NCBI GenBank assembly: GCA_022824465.1
Contig: JAJDZV010000004.1
Location: 682,001-746,000, forward strand
Source: Anaerolineae bacterium
Lineage (GTDB): Bacteria > Chloroflexota > Anaerolineae > Aggregatilineales > Phototrophicaceae
DNA length: 64,000 nucleotides
Reading direction: 5' to 3'
Shown: positions 1 to 8,507 of the stretch, piece after piece
How the letters are laid out: the number at the start of each line of letters is the position of its first letter
Numbering within the stretch: position 1 is the stretch's first letter
Notes under the pieces: generated by a model
Database searches by the model: none
Told to the model about the DNA's origin: nothing
Seen by the model: the letters and a program-made list of their open reading frames with translations, nothing else
Made by a program: the position numbers and the translations under genes

Positions 1-2
1 TT

Positions 3-593
3 TGGTTTTTAATCTGGTTTCCGCTCCTATTTGGCGCATGGCGCATCCTGCTCATCACCGTGGCGGGCATACCTGGCACGCTTGGCGTATTGCTGATGAC
101 CTTGTCTTGCCTGTGGCAGGTGATCGCCTTCTACGCCGGGCAGCTTTTCCTCGTGCTGACGATCGCCGTGATCGTGACCATCGCGCTGTTTGCATTCGCG
201 CTGCTGCCGCACGGATTGGGACTGCAAATCGCCACGGAACCGAACGCCGACTTCTTCGCCAACGGCTTCGGCGACTTCATAATCCCGATTCAGGATATTT
301 TGGGATTGGTCTTGCCGCCGGATGATTTTGCCAACCAGACGATTGCAGGCACGAGCCAGTTTACCGTGCTTCTGGGCTTCATCCTGATCATGTTTGTTTC
401 GTTGGCGCTAGCGGCGGGCGGCATCGCTTTATTCTTCTACCTGGCGAATCGCGGCGTGCGCGAGGCGAATGAATTCGACCCGACTGATGGGGAGAGGACG
501 CAGATCCTGCCGATCCGCGAGGCGGGCAAGATCGCCGGCGGCGTCGTAAATGTCATCCGCGCCATTCCGCGCGCTATCGGTTATCAGAAATAG
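3..593 (+). CDS. Membrane protein of unknown function, 5' end outside the window
   Basis: The reading frame is open from the first bases of the window, so the N-terminus is missing and the GTG at 60 need not be the start. The visible part has at least three hydrophobic segments (around the first 20 residues, LFLVLTIAVIVTIALFAFAL, and VLLGFILIMFVSLALAAGG) and ends in a basic cytoplasmic-looking tail. It stops 15 bases before coxC and is very likely in the same operon, so it may be an accessory subunit or assembly factor of the terminal oxidase. I do not recognise a family, and heme or copper ligands typical of subunit I are not seen in the visible part. Confidence 0.6.
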   Translation, partial: WFLIWFPLLFGAWRILLITVAGIPGTLGVLLMTLSCLWQVIAFYAGQLFLVLTIAVIVTIALFAFALLPHGLGLQIATEPNADFFANGFGDFIIPIQDILGLVLPPDDFANQTIAGTSQFTVLLGFILIMFVSLALAAGGIALFFYLANRGVREANEFDPTDGERTQILPIREAGKIAGGVVNVIRAIPRAIGYQK

Positions 594-608
594 AACGAGA
601 GAACTGGC

Positions 609-1241
609 ATGGCAGAACTGACAGCCAATCAGCTTCATGCGGTCGCCCATGACGATCACGGGCATCTCAGCGAAGAAGAGCAGAATGACAATTTGAAGCT
701 GGGCGTTTGGCTCTATTTGGCTTCCGAAATCGTCATCTTCTCCATTATGATCGTTGGCTACATCATTCTCCGCATCAATGAACCGGCGGTGGTAGAGCAA
801 GCGCACGAGCAACTTGGAGTCGGCCTGGTCACGGCCAATACCTTCGTCTTGCTGGCCAGCAGCTATTTCATGGTGATGGGTTTGCGCGCGATGCAGCAGG
901 GCAATCGCGCCGGGATGCTGCGCTGGATTGGGGCGACCGCGCTGGGCGGCGCTGTATTTCTAATCGGGCAATACATCGAATACAGCGAGTTGGCGCATCT
1001 GGGCATCATTCTCGGCTACACCGAGTCGCAATGGAGCACCTTGGGCATGCGTTTCTACGCGCCAACCTTCTTCCATGGCGCCCACGTGTTTGTCGGCGTC
1101 ATCTGGGCGTTGGAAGTGCTGCGGCGCGGCGCCAAGGGACGCTACGATCACAACCCCATCGGCATCGAGATGTTCGGCTTGTATTGGCACTTTGTCGATG
1201 TGGTCTGGATAATGCTGTTTACGCTAATTTACCTGGTATAG
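609..1241 (+). CDS. coxC: Cytochrome c oxidase subunit III
   Basis: Subunit III of a heme-copper terminal oxidase (aa3/caa3 type), an integral membrane subunit that stabilises the catalytic subunit I. The 210-residue length is that of the short bacterial form with about five membrane helices. Family features are visible: GVWLYLASEIVIFSI near residue 33, the HGAHVFVGVIWAL segment near 155, and the C-terminal YWHFVDVVWIMLFTLIYL. A His/Asp-rich N-terminus (HDDHGH) precedes the first helix. The next gene, coxD, begins 9 bases after the stop. Known role is from the family; the operon position supports it. Confidence 0.93.
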   Translation: MAELTANQLHAVAHDDHGHLSEEEQNDNLKLGVWLYLASEIVIFSIMIVGYIILRINEPAVVEQAHEQLGVGLVTANTFVLLASSYFMVMGLRAMQQGNRAGMLRWIGATALGGAVFLIGQYIEYSELAHLGIILGYTESQWSTLGMRFYAPTFFHGAHVFVGVIWALEVLRRGAKGRYDHNPIGIEMFGLYWHFVDVVWIMLFTLIYLV

Positions 1242-1250
1242 GAGCGCGAG

Positions 1251-1628
1251 ATGGCTGAGGCGACCCATCACGAGGGACATCATAGCAATACTGTACACCT
1301 GCTACGGCGCGAAATCACGGTCGAAGGCGGCATCTACACGGTCGTCTTTGCCGCCTTGGCCGTGCTGACCGTCATCGAAGTCCTCAGCGCCGAATTCCTC
1401 AAAGGCGCCATCCACGATATACCCAGCGCTGCCGCGACCCTGCAAGCCATCAAAGCGATAATCCTGCTGGGTATCGCCATCATCAAGTCAAGCCTGGTGA
1501 TCTGGTTCTACATGCACCTGCGCGAAGAGAAACCCCTGATCGCCATCGTCATCCTGCTGCCTCTGCTGATCGCCACCCAGTCAATCATGTACCTGCTGGC
1601 GATCCCGCCCCTCGGCTACAGCGTCTGA
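1251..1628 (+). CDS. coxD: Cytochrome c oxidase subunit IV (prokaryotic COX4 type)
   Basis: Small membrane subunit of the aa3/caa3 oxidase, 125 residues with three hydrophobic segments after a His-rich N-terminus (HHEGHH). The middle part IKSSLVIWFYMHLREEKPL is characteristic of prokaryotic COX4, where a helix is followed by FYMHL. A purine-rich ribosome site (GGAGCGCGAG, overlapping the end of coxC) precedes the ATG. It is the last gene of the oxidase cluster; a new promoter follows before the Uma2 genes. Confidence 0.88.
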   Translation: MAEATHHEGHHSNTVHLLRREITVEGGIYTVVFAALAVLTVIEVLSAEFLKGAIHDIPSAAATLQAIKAIILLGIAIIKSSLVIWFYMHLREEKPLIAIVILLPLLIATQSIMYLLAIPPLGYSV

Positions 1629-1675
1629 GCAACCCCTGCTCGACTCGCCCGCAACCGACACAGGCGCGAGTGTGT

Positions 1676-1681
1676 TATAAT
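1676..1681 (+). promoter_or_regulatory. Probable -10 element upstream of the Uma2 genes
   Basis: A perfect TATAAT lies 34 bases before the ATG at 1715, between the end of coxD and the first Uma2 gene. No good -35 is seen at 16-18 bases upstream (best is a partial CCGACA at 15), so this is a -10 call only. Confidence 0.45.
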
Positions 1682-1714
1682 TGAGCGACAGCTCAAGCTA
1701 CAGGCAGAACCAAA

Positions 1715-2299
1715 ATGGCCATCCAGGAAAAGCTGTACACGGTGGACGATCTGTGGGCGATGGAGAGCGATCCCGCCTTCGAGAATCGTTACTTTTATCT
1801 GATTGATGGAAGACTGTTCGAGGATGCGATGCCCGGCAGAATTCACGGACGCCTGGCAATAAAAATCGGGCGCTACTTAGACGAATACGCAGAGACGCAT
1901 AACCTGGGCGAAGCAACTGTGGAGGTAGGATTCCACCCGCACGAATCGCGTTATACCGCTATGTTGCCCGATGTCGCGTTCCAACGATTTGAAAACCTGC
2001 CCGACCCACCTCCCGAAGGCTACGTGCCACGAATGCCCGACCTGGCAGTTGAAATCCAGTCGCCGACCGACTCGCGGAAGAAATTGCTCCGCAAAGCGCA
2101 GGCTTACCTGGAGAATGGCACGGCGCTCGTTTGGTTGGTTCAACCCCAACAGCGTGTCGTCGAAGTCTGTCGCTCGCGTGATGACAGCGGCATACACTCT
2201 GATTTACTTGGCCCGGGCGACAAACTCAGCGGCGAAGACATCCTGCCCGGCTTCGAGCTGGACGTCAGCAAATTATTCGATGCCGTACATCGGGAATGA
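1715..2299 (+). CDS. Uma2 family nuclease (DUF820), copy 1
   Basis: 194-residue member of the Uma2 family, a restriction-endonuclease-like PD-(D/E)xK fold that is multiplied in Cyanobacteria and Chloroflexota; the biological role is unknown. The family pattern is visible: an N-terminal LYTVDDLW, the acidic motif LPDVAF near residue 86, MPDLAVEIQSP near 108, then KAQAYLENGTALVWLVQP, and C-terminal GEDILPGFEL. The presumed catalytic Asp and Glu are present. Copy 2, 73 bases downstream on the same strand, is clearly paralogous across its whole length, so this is a tandem duplication. Confidence 0.88.
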   Translation: MAIQEKLYTVDDLWAMESDPAFENRYFYLIDGRLFEDAMPGRIHGRLAIKIGRYLDEYAETHNLGEATVEVGFHPHESRYTAMLPDVAFQRFENLPDPPPEGYVPRMPDLAVEIQSPTDSRKKLLRKAQAYLENGTALVWLVQPQQRVVEVCRSRDDSGIHSDLLGPGDKLSGEDILPGFELDVSKLFDAVHRE

Positions 2300-2372
2300 G
2301 CCCTTTAGTCTTGACGAACAGTCCCGTTACCACGACGATTTGGACAAAGATCTTACCGGAGTTCAATTCACG

Positions 2373-2951
2373 ATGATTCTCGAAAAGCAGTTGTATACCA
2401 TTGATGACGTCTGGGAAATGGCGCAAGACCCGGACAATGAGAACATCTTCATTGAGCTAATTGACGGAGAGCTCATCACCATGACGCGACCGGGCAATAC
2501 GCATGGACTGCTTGCTACGGATATCGCTCTTTATTTGAGGCTCTTCAATATGGAGCACAATATCGGCCAAGTAACGGTGGAATCGGGATATCATCCGCCG
2601 GGTTACCGCTTCACTGTGCTCGGCCCCGTCGTCGCGTTCACGCGCTACGATAGAATGCCGGAACGGCAGACGGACAAATTCGTCCCCGTGATGCCGGATT
2701 TGGCCGTTGAAGTTCTATCGCCGAGCGGAACTATGGCCGAGTTACGCGCGAAAGCCGAAGTTTATCTACTCAATGGCAGCTCTGTTGTTTGGCTGGTGCA
2801 ACCGGACAAAGAGGTAGTTGAGGTCTGTCGTCTGATCGATGGCACACAACTGCAGATCGAATCTGTTGACCGCGACGGCAAGCTCAGCTGCGAAGACATC
2901 CTGCCCGGCTTTGAGTTGAATGTCAGCGATATTTTCGTGGTTCTGCGCTGA
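2373..2951 (+). CDS. Uma2 family nuclease (DUF820), copy 2, with altered acidic motif
   Basis: 192 residues starting at the ATG at 2373 (MILEKQLYTIDDVWEMAQD), the start that aligns with copy 1; the open frame runs further upstream through copy 1 out of frame. It keeps MPDLAVEVLSPSG, the conserved Lys of the following helix, VVWLVQP and CEDILPGFEL. The first acidic motif, PDVAF in copy 1, reads PVVAF here (codon GTC instead of GAC), so the presumed metal-binding Asp is lost. It may be catalytically impaired or a structural partner of copy 1. Confidence 0.85.
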   Translation: MILEKQLYTIDDVWEMAQDPDNENIFIELIDGELITMTRPGNTHGLLATDIALYLRLFNMEHNIGQVTVESGYHPPGYRFTVLGPVVAFTRYDRMPERQTDKFVPVMPDLAVEVLSPSGTMAELRAKAEVYLLNGSSVVWLVQPDKEVVEVCRLIDGTQLQIESVDRDGKLSCEDILPGFELNVSDIFVVLR

Positions 2952-2988
2952 CTGCCAACTAGACTTTAAGTAGACTCCGGAGTCCTCC

Positions 2989-3414
2989 ATGCCCGTTGAC
3001 ATCGTCCTGCGCGAAGGCATGCGAACCAGCATCAATGTGCGGCATCACGAATGGCACGCCGATGAACCACTCGAGCATGGCGGCACGGATGCCGCGCCGA
3101 CGCCGGGCGAATTGATGCTCGGCGCCCTCGGTTCTTGCATGGCGATTACCTGCAAGCTCTACGCCGAGCGCAAAGGCTGGGACTTGCAGGGCGTGGATGT
3201 CAAGCTGGACTATGAGCGTTTCCGCGGACGCGATTACCCGGCGCACGCCGGCGATGACGTATACGTGCACGAGGTTCGCGAGGCGCTGACATTTCATGGC
3301 GACCTTGACGACAAACAGCGGGCGCGCTTGCGAGACATCGCCAGGAAATGCCCGGTGCATCGTCTGTTGGCCACGCCTACCTATTTCGCAGACTTGGCGC
3401 TGACTGAAGACTGA
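2989..3414 (+). CDS. OsmC family protein (peroxiredoxin-like)
   Basis: 141 residues with the OsmC/Ohr fold. The two conserved redox cysteines are visible in LGSCMAITCK (near residue 45) and KCPVHRLL (near 125), as in the family, whose members reduce organic or inorganic peroxides in the cytoplasm. The segment TPGELMLGALGSC is the typical helix around the first cysteine. The subfamily resembles YhfA-type OsmC more than Ohr. It converges on the UPF0316 gene with only 3 bases between stops, so no separate terminator fits between them. Confidence 0.88.
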   Translation: MPVDIVLREGMRTSINVRHHEWHADEPLEHGGTDAAPTPGELMLGALGSCMAITCKLYAERKGWDLQGVDVKLDYERFRGRDYPAHAGDDVYVHEVREALTFHGDLDDKQRARLRDIARKCPVHRLLATPTYFADLALTED

Positions 3415-3417
3415 GCC

Positions 3418-3954
3418 TCAGCGACGGCGTCTATGCGCGCGGATCCAACCGCCGCGGATAAACTCCGAGTGCTCCACGGTCACAAAGACATCGTCCTTCA
3501 CGCCGTGAATCACGCGAAGGACATCGTGCAAGTCGCGCCGATGAACGATGATGCGCAGTTCTTCGACTTCGCCATGCGCGCCCTCCCCCATAATCTCGGT
3601 CACGCCATGCCCGGCCTCGCGCAGCGCCAGCGCCATCTCGTGCGAGACTTCGCGAGCGGCGATGACAGTCACGCTTTCGTAAGACTTCACGAAGCGGTTC
3701 TCCACTTGCATGCCGACAACACCGCCGACGGCAAATCCGAATACGTATGCCGCAAGATTGGGGATGTTGTTCAGGTCGGTGATGACATGGCCCGCTGTGT
3801 ATGCGAAAAGCAAGGACTCAAGCGAGGCGAATGCGAAGCCCCAGACGCGCTGTTCCCGCGACACAAGAATCAAGCGGACTGTGCCGATGACGTTATTGGT
3901 GACGCGCAGGATGAAGATCAAGAAGGGCAAGAATTGAGGATCGAATATGGTCAT
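3418..3954 (-). CDS. UPF0316 membrane protein (DUF5698 plus DUF2179)
   Basis: 178 residues from the ATG at 3954 (a GTG 27 bases upstream is an alternative). The N-terminal half has three hydrophobic segments (PFLIFILRVTNNVIGTVRLILV, FAFASLESLLFAYTA, LAAYVFGFAVGGVVGM), matching DUF5698; the C-terminal half is a small alpha/beta DUF2179 domain (VTEIMGEGAHGEVEELRII and IHGVKDDVFVTVEHSEFIRGG). Proteins of this build are conserved but uncharacterised; DUF2179 recurs in YitT-type membrane proteins. The function is unknown. Confidence 0.8.
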   Translation of the reverse strand: MTIFDPQFLPFLIFILRVTNNVIGTVRLILVSREQRVWGFAFASLESLLFAYTAGHVITDLNNIPNLAAYVFGFAVGGVVGMQVENRFVKSYESVTVIAAREVSHEMALALREAGHGVTEIMGEGAHGEVEELRIIVHRRDLHDVLRVIHGVKDDVFVTVEHSEFIRGGWIRAHRRRR

Positions 3955-4090
3955 GGCGCCTGTCGTCGTATAGTTTCTCACAAGGCAATTCTAGCAGAAC
4001 GCGCGAACCAGAATGGCAGTTACCCTACTCAAATGCGGCGCTGTATGGTCAACTGAACGCTCCACGACGCCAGGCCGGATAGGGAATCTG

Positions 4091-4927
4091 ATGTCTGCCA
4101 GCCCCAGGGCGCTGCTCGACAGCTATGGTATTCAACCCAAGAAGAGCCTCGGCCAGCATTTCATGCACGACCCCAACACGCTGGACAAGATTGTCAGGGC
4201 GGCAAGTGTCAAGCCCGGCGATATCGTGGCCGAAGTTGGCGCCGGCGCCGGCGCTTTGACCGAGTCGCTGGCTCGCGCCGCGGCGCAGGTCTTCGCTATC
4301 GAGATAGATGAGCGCATGCAGCCTCTGCTCGAGGTGCGATTCGATGACTGGAACCATGTATATCTCGTCTTTGCGGACATCTTGAAGATCGACATCGGGG
4401 CGCTGCTCGGCGACCAAGAATATCTGGTCGTCGCCAATGTGCCCTATTACATCAGCAGCGCAATTATCTGGCGCTTCCTCGAAGCTCGGAGACCGCCGCG
4501 ACGGATGGTGATGACCATGCAGTACGAAGTAGCCGAGCGCATCATCGGCAAAGCGGGCTCGATGAACTTGCTGTCGATCGCGGTGCAATACTACGGATCG
4601 CCTCGCATTGTGAGCAGGTTGAGCCCGGCGGTGTTCTGGCCCCGGCCCAATATCGACAGCGCCATCGTCCGCATTGAAACGCATGTGGCGCCACCCGTTG
4701 TCACGCCCTCAAAGTCCGCGTTCTTTCGCGTGCTCAAGGCCGGCTTCCGGCTCAAACGCAAACAGTTGAGGAATTCCCTCGCGAGCGGCTTGGGCATCCA
4801 GTCGCGCGAAGCGGCTGAATTGCTCAAGGCTAGCGAAGTTGATCCGCGCCGGCGAGCTGAGACACTGACTCTGGACGAGTGGGCGCGGTTGAGCTGGACA
4901 GCCGCGGAGGCTTTGCCCGCGCTCTAA
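4091..4927 (+). CDS. rsmA: 16S rRNA dimethyladenosine transferase
   Basis: KsgA/RsmA, which dimethylates two adjacent adenosines in helix 45 of 16S rRNA during 30S maturation. The ATG at 4091 (MSASPRALLDSYG) gives 278 residues, the usual length; the frame is open for 78 bases upstream but that extension is not conserved. Visible motifs: KKSLGQHFMHD near residue 17, SAM motif VAEVGAGAGALTESL near 45, and the catalytic NVPYYISS near 120 (family NLPYN/Y). The C-terminal helical domain with LRNSLASGL and DPRRRAETL is present. It stands alone between two unrelated genes. Confidence 0.93.
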   Translation: MSASPRALLDSYGIQPKKSLGQHFMHDPNTLDKIVRAASVKPGDIVAEVGAGAGALTESLARAAAQVFAIEIDERMQPLLEVRFDDWNHVYLVFADILKIDIGALLGDQEYLVVANVPYYISSAIIWRFLEARRPPRRMVMTMQYEVAERIIGKAGSMNLLSIAVQYYGSPRIVSRLSPAVFWPRPNIDSAIVRIETHVAPPVVTPSKSAFFRVLKAGFRLKRKQLRNSLASGLGIQSREAAELLKASEVDPRRRAETLTLDEWARLSWTAAEALPAL

Positions 4928-5011
4928 TGCCAGATTTACGCAATCGTACGAGTTCGGCAAGATTTATCAGCGATTCTGGACCTATATAAGTCGAGCGGAA
5001 GGATGGCGAAC

Positions 5012-5548
5012 ATGGCCAGGGAATTAGCGACATTGGGCGGCGGATGTTTCTGGTGCGTGGAAGCGGTCTTCAATCAGCTGGTCGGCGTCGAGTCGGCGAT
5101 ATCCGGCTATATGGGCGGGCATGTCGACAACCCTACCTACGAGCAGGTCTGCGCGAAAACCACCGGACATGCTGAGGTGGTCAATGTCACCTTTGACAAC
5201 GAGGTTATCAGTTTTGAAGATGTGTTGAGCATCTTCTTCGCCACGCACGATCCGACCACTCTCAACCGGCAAGGCAACGATGTTGGACCGCAATACCGCT
5301 CCGGCATCTGGTACCACAGCGAGGAACAGAAGCAAATCGCTGAGGCGACGATCCAGCGACTGGAGGCTGACGGGCTATTTCGTAACAAGATCGTCACAGA
5401 AGTGACGCCGGCGAGCGCCTTCTGGGTGGCGGAAGCCTATCATCAGCAGTACTTCGCCAACAATCCGCGGCAAGGGTACTGCGCCTTCGTGATCGCGCCG
5501 AAGGTGGCGAAGTTCCGCAAGCAGTATTTTGAGCGGCTGAAGGCCTGA
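5012..5548 (+). CDS. msrA: Peptide methionine (S)-S-oxide reductase
   Basis: MsrA repairs oxidised methionine. GGGCFWCVEAVF near residue 10 holds the catalytic Cys of the GCFWC signature; GYMGGHVDNPTYEQVC and GHAEVV are the expected substrate-pocket segments. I prefer the ATG at 5012 because GGAAGG lies 9 bases upstream; an ATG at 5003 directly abuts that site. 178 residues is normal. The C-terminal resolving cysteines of the E. coli enzyme are not obvious; the nearest Cys is in GYCAFVIAPKV. It converges on rplA. Confidence 0.93.
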   Translation: MARELATLGGGCFWCVEAVFNQLVGVESAISGYMGGHVDNPTYEQVCAKTTGHAEVVNVTFDNEVISFEDVLSIFFATHDPTTLNRQGNDVGPQYRSGIWYHSEEQKQIAEATIQRLEADGLFRNKIVTEVTPASAFWVAEAYHQQYFANNPRQGYCAFVIAPKVAKFRKQYFERLKA

Positions 5549-5638
5549 AGCTTACCGCGCAGTTTCTATGTAGGGCGAAGGCCCGTATGTGAGACGCAAG
5601 GGGACGAGTCGGCGGATCGCCCCTTCGTATTCTTTCGT

Positions 5639-5662
5639 AAAGTCGACCTTGGGTCGACCTTT
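5639..5662 (-). terminator. Hairpin overlapping the rplA stop codon
   Basis: GTCGACC, loop TTG, GGTCGAC (5642-5658) forms a 7-bp stem that continues, after one unpaired base, into A-T pairs. It is nearly symmetric, so it could end both the rplA operon (minus) and msrA (plus). No long U-run follows on either strand, so strength is uncertain. Confidence 0.45.
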
Positions 5663-6347
5663 AGATGGCAGGCTCGACGCGCACGCCCGGTCCCATCGAT
5701 GAGGTGAGAGTCATGCGGCGGACATAAACGCCCTTTTGCGAATCCGGCTTGGACGCGCGTATTGAGTCGACGACAACCTGCAAGTTGTCGGACAGTTGAT
5801 CATGCGAAAAACTGGCTTTGCCGACGGGGACATGTACGTTGCCAGTGCGGTCATTACGGAATTCGACGCGGCCCGCTTTAAGTTCGCTGATGACGCGCGG
5901 GATATCTTCCGGCGGCACGACGGTGCCGGCTTTGGGATTGGGCATTAGACCGCGCGGGCCCAAAATGCGAGCGATCTGGCCCACCTTGCGCATCATCGGC
6001 GGCGTGGCGATGGTCGCATCAAAATCCAGCCAGCCGTCGTTGCGGATTTTGTTGATGACTTCGTCCGTGCCGATAATATCGGCGCCAGCTTCCAGCGTCT
6101 CCGCTTCGTGCTGCTCGTCAACGAAGGCAAGGATACGGATCGTCTTGCCAGTGCCGTGCGGCAGCATAACGGTGGTGCGAATCTGTTGGTCGCTGTGGCG
6201 CGGATCAATGCCGAGGCGGAAGTGGACCTCAATGGTCTCGTCGAATTTGGCTTTGGCGTTGTCCTTGACGATTTTCAGCGCTTCGTCCATTGGATAATTC
6301 GTCCGCCGGTCAAAGGCATTCAGCGCCTCTTTGAATCTCTTTCCCAT
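5661..6347 (-). CDS. rplA: 50S ribosomal protein L1
   Basis: L1 forms the mobile stalk at the E site and in many bacteria represses its own operon. 228 residues from the ATG at 6347, preceded by GGGAGACA; an ATG seven codons upstream lacks this support. Visible family segments: GKRFKEA at the start, [22 protein letters not shown] near 50, [14 protein letters not shown] near 125 and [17 protein letters not shown] near 155. It is the last gene of the minus-strand ribosomal operon: rplJ and rplL, which normally follow, are absent. Confidence 0.96.
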   Translation of the reverse strand: MGKRFKEALNAFDRRTNYPMDEALKIVKDNAKAKFDETIEVHFRLGIDPRHSDQQIRTTVMLPHGTGKTIRILAFVDEQHEAETLEAGADIIGTDEVINKIRNDGWLDFDATIATPPMMRKVGQIARILGPRGLMPNPKAGTVVPPEDIPRVISELKAGRVEFRNDRTGNVHVPVGKASFSHDQLSDNLQVVVDSIRASKPDSQKGVYVRRMTLTSSMGPGVRVEPAI

Positions 6348-6442
6348 GTGATTGTCTCCCTGTGGCAAACGGGCTCACAGGCCCTCCCACGATGTAATTT
6401 CACCACCGCCTGTTACGCGCGAACGCGGCGCGGTCGAGTCAA

Positions 6443-6868
6443 CTAGTCAGCGATTTTGACGCCCATCTGCCGCGCAGTGCCTTCGACTTGTCGCATCGCG
6501 CCCTCTATGTCGATGGCATTCATGTCGACCAGTTTGACCTGGGCGATCTCGCGCACCTGGTTGCGATTGAGCACGGCGACCGTTTCGGTCAGCGGGTTGG
6601 CCGCCGCCTTGTCGATACCAGCCGCCTTCTTGATCAAGAAGGAGGTCGGCGGGCTCTTCAGCGCGAATTTGAAGGAGCCGTCAGCGAAGACGGTGATCTC
6701 CGCCGGCACGATCTCGCCCATTCGGCTGGACGTGCGTCCGTTATATTCCTTGCAAAACTGCATCAGGTTGATGCCATGCTGCGCCAGGGCCGGTCCTATC
6801 GGCGGGGCTGGATTGGCTTTGCCCGCTGGGATCTGCAGCTTGACGATCGCCTTGATTTTCTTCGCCAT
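6443..6868 (-). CDS. rplK: 50S ribosomal protein L11
   Basis: L11 binds the GTPase-associated region of 23S rRNA. 141 residues, the standard length. [18 protein letters not shown] at the start carries the conserved Pro-rich hinge; [19 protein letters not shown] and [14 protein letters not shown] follow as in all L11. A good GGAGGAAATAC ribosome site precedes the ATG. It lies between nusG and rplA in the canonical order. Confidence 0.97.
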   Translation of the reverse strand: MAKKIKAIVKLQIPAGKANPAPPIGPALAQHGINLMQFCKEYNGRTSSRMGEIVPAEITVFADGSFKFALKSPPTSFLIKKAAGIDKAAANPLTETVAVLNRNQVREIAQVKLVDMNAIDIEGAMRQVEGTARQMGVKIAD

Positions 6869-6965
6869 GTATTTCCTCCGTCATTCCCCGTCTCCCGTCC
6901 GAATTCGAGCGACGAGGCTTTCGTTCTTAGTTCGGTAACTCAGTATATTCCGCTGGCGGCGACGC

Positions 6966-7661
6966 TTACATGCGTTCCACTTCCATGAAGCTGAGCACGA
7001 CTGCGGTTTCCCGGCCGAAGAAATCGACCATCACGCGGACTTTTTCGCGGCCCGAGTCGATGGTGGCGACTGTGCCCGGGAAGTCGTTAAAGGGACCGCC
7101 GACGATGCGCACGCGCTCGCCAATCTTGTAATCCACTTTGACCACCTTGTCTTCGGAATCCATGCGGTCCATGATGCGCTTGACTTCTTCCTGGCGCAGC
7201 GGGGTGGCCTGGATGCTGGCATCATGGTCGGCGCCGACGAATCCGACTACGCCCGGGGTATTGCGAACGGTGTACCAGGCATCGTCGTCAAGGCGATTCT
7301 TGTCCTCGGCTTCATCCCAAACCCAGCGCATCTGCACCATGACATAACCGGGGAAGACGCGCTTTTCGACCGTGCGGCGTTTGCCGTCTTTGACTTCAAT
7401 TTCGTCTTCGGTCGGGATGAGCACATCATAGATCTGGTCTTGCATGCCCATGGTCTCAATGCGCTGACGCAAGGCGTGCTCGACCTTTTTCTCGTAACCG
7501 GAATAGCAGTGGATGAAGAACCAACTGCGCTCGGTATCGTCTTCGCCGCTTCCGTCGTCCAGCGTGATATTCAAGCCTTCGACATCGTCGGCTTCGTCCA
7601 GATAGACCGGCGCTGGCTCGTAGTCGGTCAGCTGCTGTGTGTCTTGCATCTGTTCGCTCAT
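6966..7661 (-). CDS. nusG: Transcription termination/antitermination factor NusG
   Basis: NusG binds RNA polymerase and couples it to the ribosome or Rho. 231 residues, longer than the E. coli protein (181) because of an acidic N-terminal extension of about 45 residues (DEADDVEGLNITLDDGSGED) before the NGN domain (WFFIHCYSGYEKKVEHAL, then KRVFPGYVMVQM). The C-terminal KOW domain is at about 177-231 (IGERVRIVGGPFNDFPGTV). It is separated from secE by 25 bases. Confidence 0.95.
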   Translation of the reverse strand: MSEQMQDTQQLTDYEPAPVYLDEADDVEGLNITLDDGSGEDDTERSWFFIHCYSGYEKKVEHALRQRIETMGMQDQIYDVLIPTEDEIEVKDGKRRTVEKRVFPGYVMVQMRWVWDEAEDKNRLDDDAWYTVRNTPGVVGFVGADHDASIQATPLRQEEVKRIMDRMDSEDKVVKVDYKIGERVRIVGGPFNDFPGTVATIDSGREKVRVMVDFFGRETAVVLSFMEVERM

Positions 7662-7686
7662 AAGCGTATCTTGTCCCAGCTAGGCG

Positions 7687-8088
7687 CTAAATCGAGCCGC
7701 GGCGGATCATATAAAAGGCGCCGCCGACCATCGCCACGATGGCCGCGAGCAGCATCCAGGCGTTGCCGGGGTTCAAACCGATGCGCATGAATTCCGACCA
7801 GATCACGGCCAGTATGCCCAGAAAGATGGCGGAAGCGATTGTAACGTTGATGCACAAGATAGTCAGCCGCCGCGTATCCTCGCGCGTGGGCCATGCGACC
7901 TTGTTCAGCTCGGAACGCACATTGCTGAAATAGTCAACTGTCATGTACAAGGGACGCGTAACCGCGTTGCCTTGTGGTTCGGCTTTAGTTTTCTTGACCT
8001 TGCGCGTGCGGCGACCCGGCGTCGCCTTGCCCTTCTTCTCGGTGATCGCGCCGGCCGGTTGGTCGTCAGCCGTCTTGTCTAGCGCCAT
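7687..8088 (-). CDS. secE: Preprotein translocase subunit SecE, with an extra C-terminal membrane segment
   Basis: SecE clamps the SecY channel. 133 residues: a basic, Lys/Arg-rich N-terminal region, then the conserved cytoplasmic amphipathic helix and motif ELNKVAWPTREDTRRL near 60, then the conserved membrane helix (CINVTIASAIFLGILAVIWS). Short bacterial SecE usually ends after this helix; here a second hydrophobic segment (AWMLLAAIVAMVGGAFYMI) is added. The position between tRNA-Trp and nusG is canonical. Confidence 0.9.
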   Translation of the reverse strand: MALDKTADDQPAGAITEKKGKATPGRRTRKVKKTKAEPQGNAVTRPLYMTVDYFSNVRSELNKVAWPTREDTRRLTILCINVTIASAIFLGILAVIWSEFMRIGLNPGNAWMLLAAIVAMVGGAFYMIRRGSI

Positions 8089-8171
8089 AATCGCTGCTCC
8101 TCATTATCAGCTTCGGGCTCGCTCCCGACAACCAAACACCGCCGCGGAGGACGGTGTTTGTGATATGTCTA

Positions 8172-8244
8172 CAGGGGCAGAAAGACTCGAACTCTCGACC
8201 TACGGTTTTGGAGACCGTCGCTCTACCAACTGAGCTATACCCCT
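8172..8244 (-). tRNA. tRNA-Trp (CCA anticodon)
   Basis: 73 nt cloverleaf on the minus strand: acceptor AGGGGTA paired with TGCCCCT (one G-T), D arm GCTC/GAGC, anticodon stem ACGGT/ACCGT with CCA in the loop, T arm with GTTCGAG, discriminator G. No CCA end is encoded. It sits between rpmG and secE, as in many bacteria. Confidence 0.95.
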
Positions 8245-8294
8245 ATGTTATCCGCGCGTCCCACAACTACTATACACCAATACGCGGCGCAAAT

Positions 8295-8456
8295 CTACTT
8301 GGTTTCGCGATACAGCACATGGCGCCGCAGGTAGGGGTCATACTTCCGCAATTCAAGCCGGCCCTGCGTATTGCGGCGGCTCTTCTCGGTGATGTAGATA
8401 TGACCGCTCTCGGTGCTGCGCATCCTGACCACGATGCGCTGTCCCTTCTTCGCCAT
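8295..8456 (-). CDS. rpmG: 50S ribosomal protein L33, cysteine-free form
   Basis: 53-residue protein beginning [18 protein letters not shown] and ending [15 protein letters not shown], the classic L33 pattern. It has no cysteine, so it is the zinc-free paralogue type. GAGGG lies 8-9 bases before the ATG. It is cotranscribed with the flanking tRNA genes, in the order rpmG, tRNA-Trp, secE, nusG that is common in bacteria. Confidence 0.93.
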   Translation of the reverse strand: MAKKGQRIVVRMRSTESGHIYITEKSRRNTQGRLELRKYDPYLRRHVLYRETK

Positions 8457-8507
8457 GTTATTCCCTCGTCACTTGTAATCAAGCTTTTGCGCTCGCTCCC
8501 TGTTCAG

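Noticed and set aside
3..593. C-terminal part of cytochrome oxidase subunit I
   Set aside because: Although it precedes coxC, the visible helices lack the expected subunit I heme-copper ligands and sequence features, so I left it unnamed.
1971..2372. Upstream extension of the second Uma2 gene through copy 1
   Set aside because: It reads copy 1 out of frame; homology with the family begins only at the ATG at 2373.
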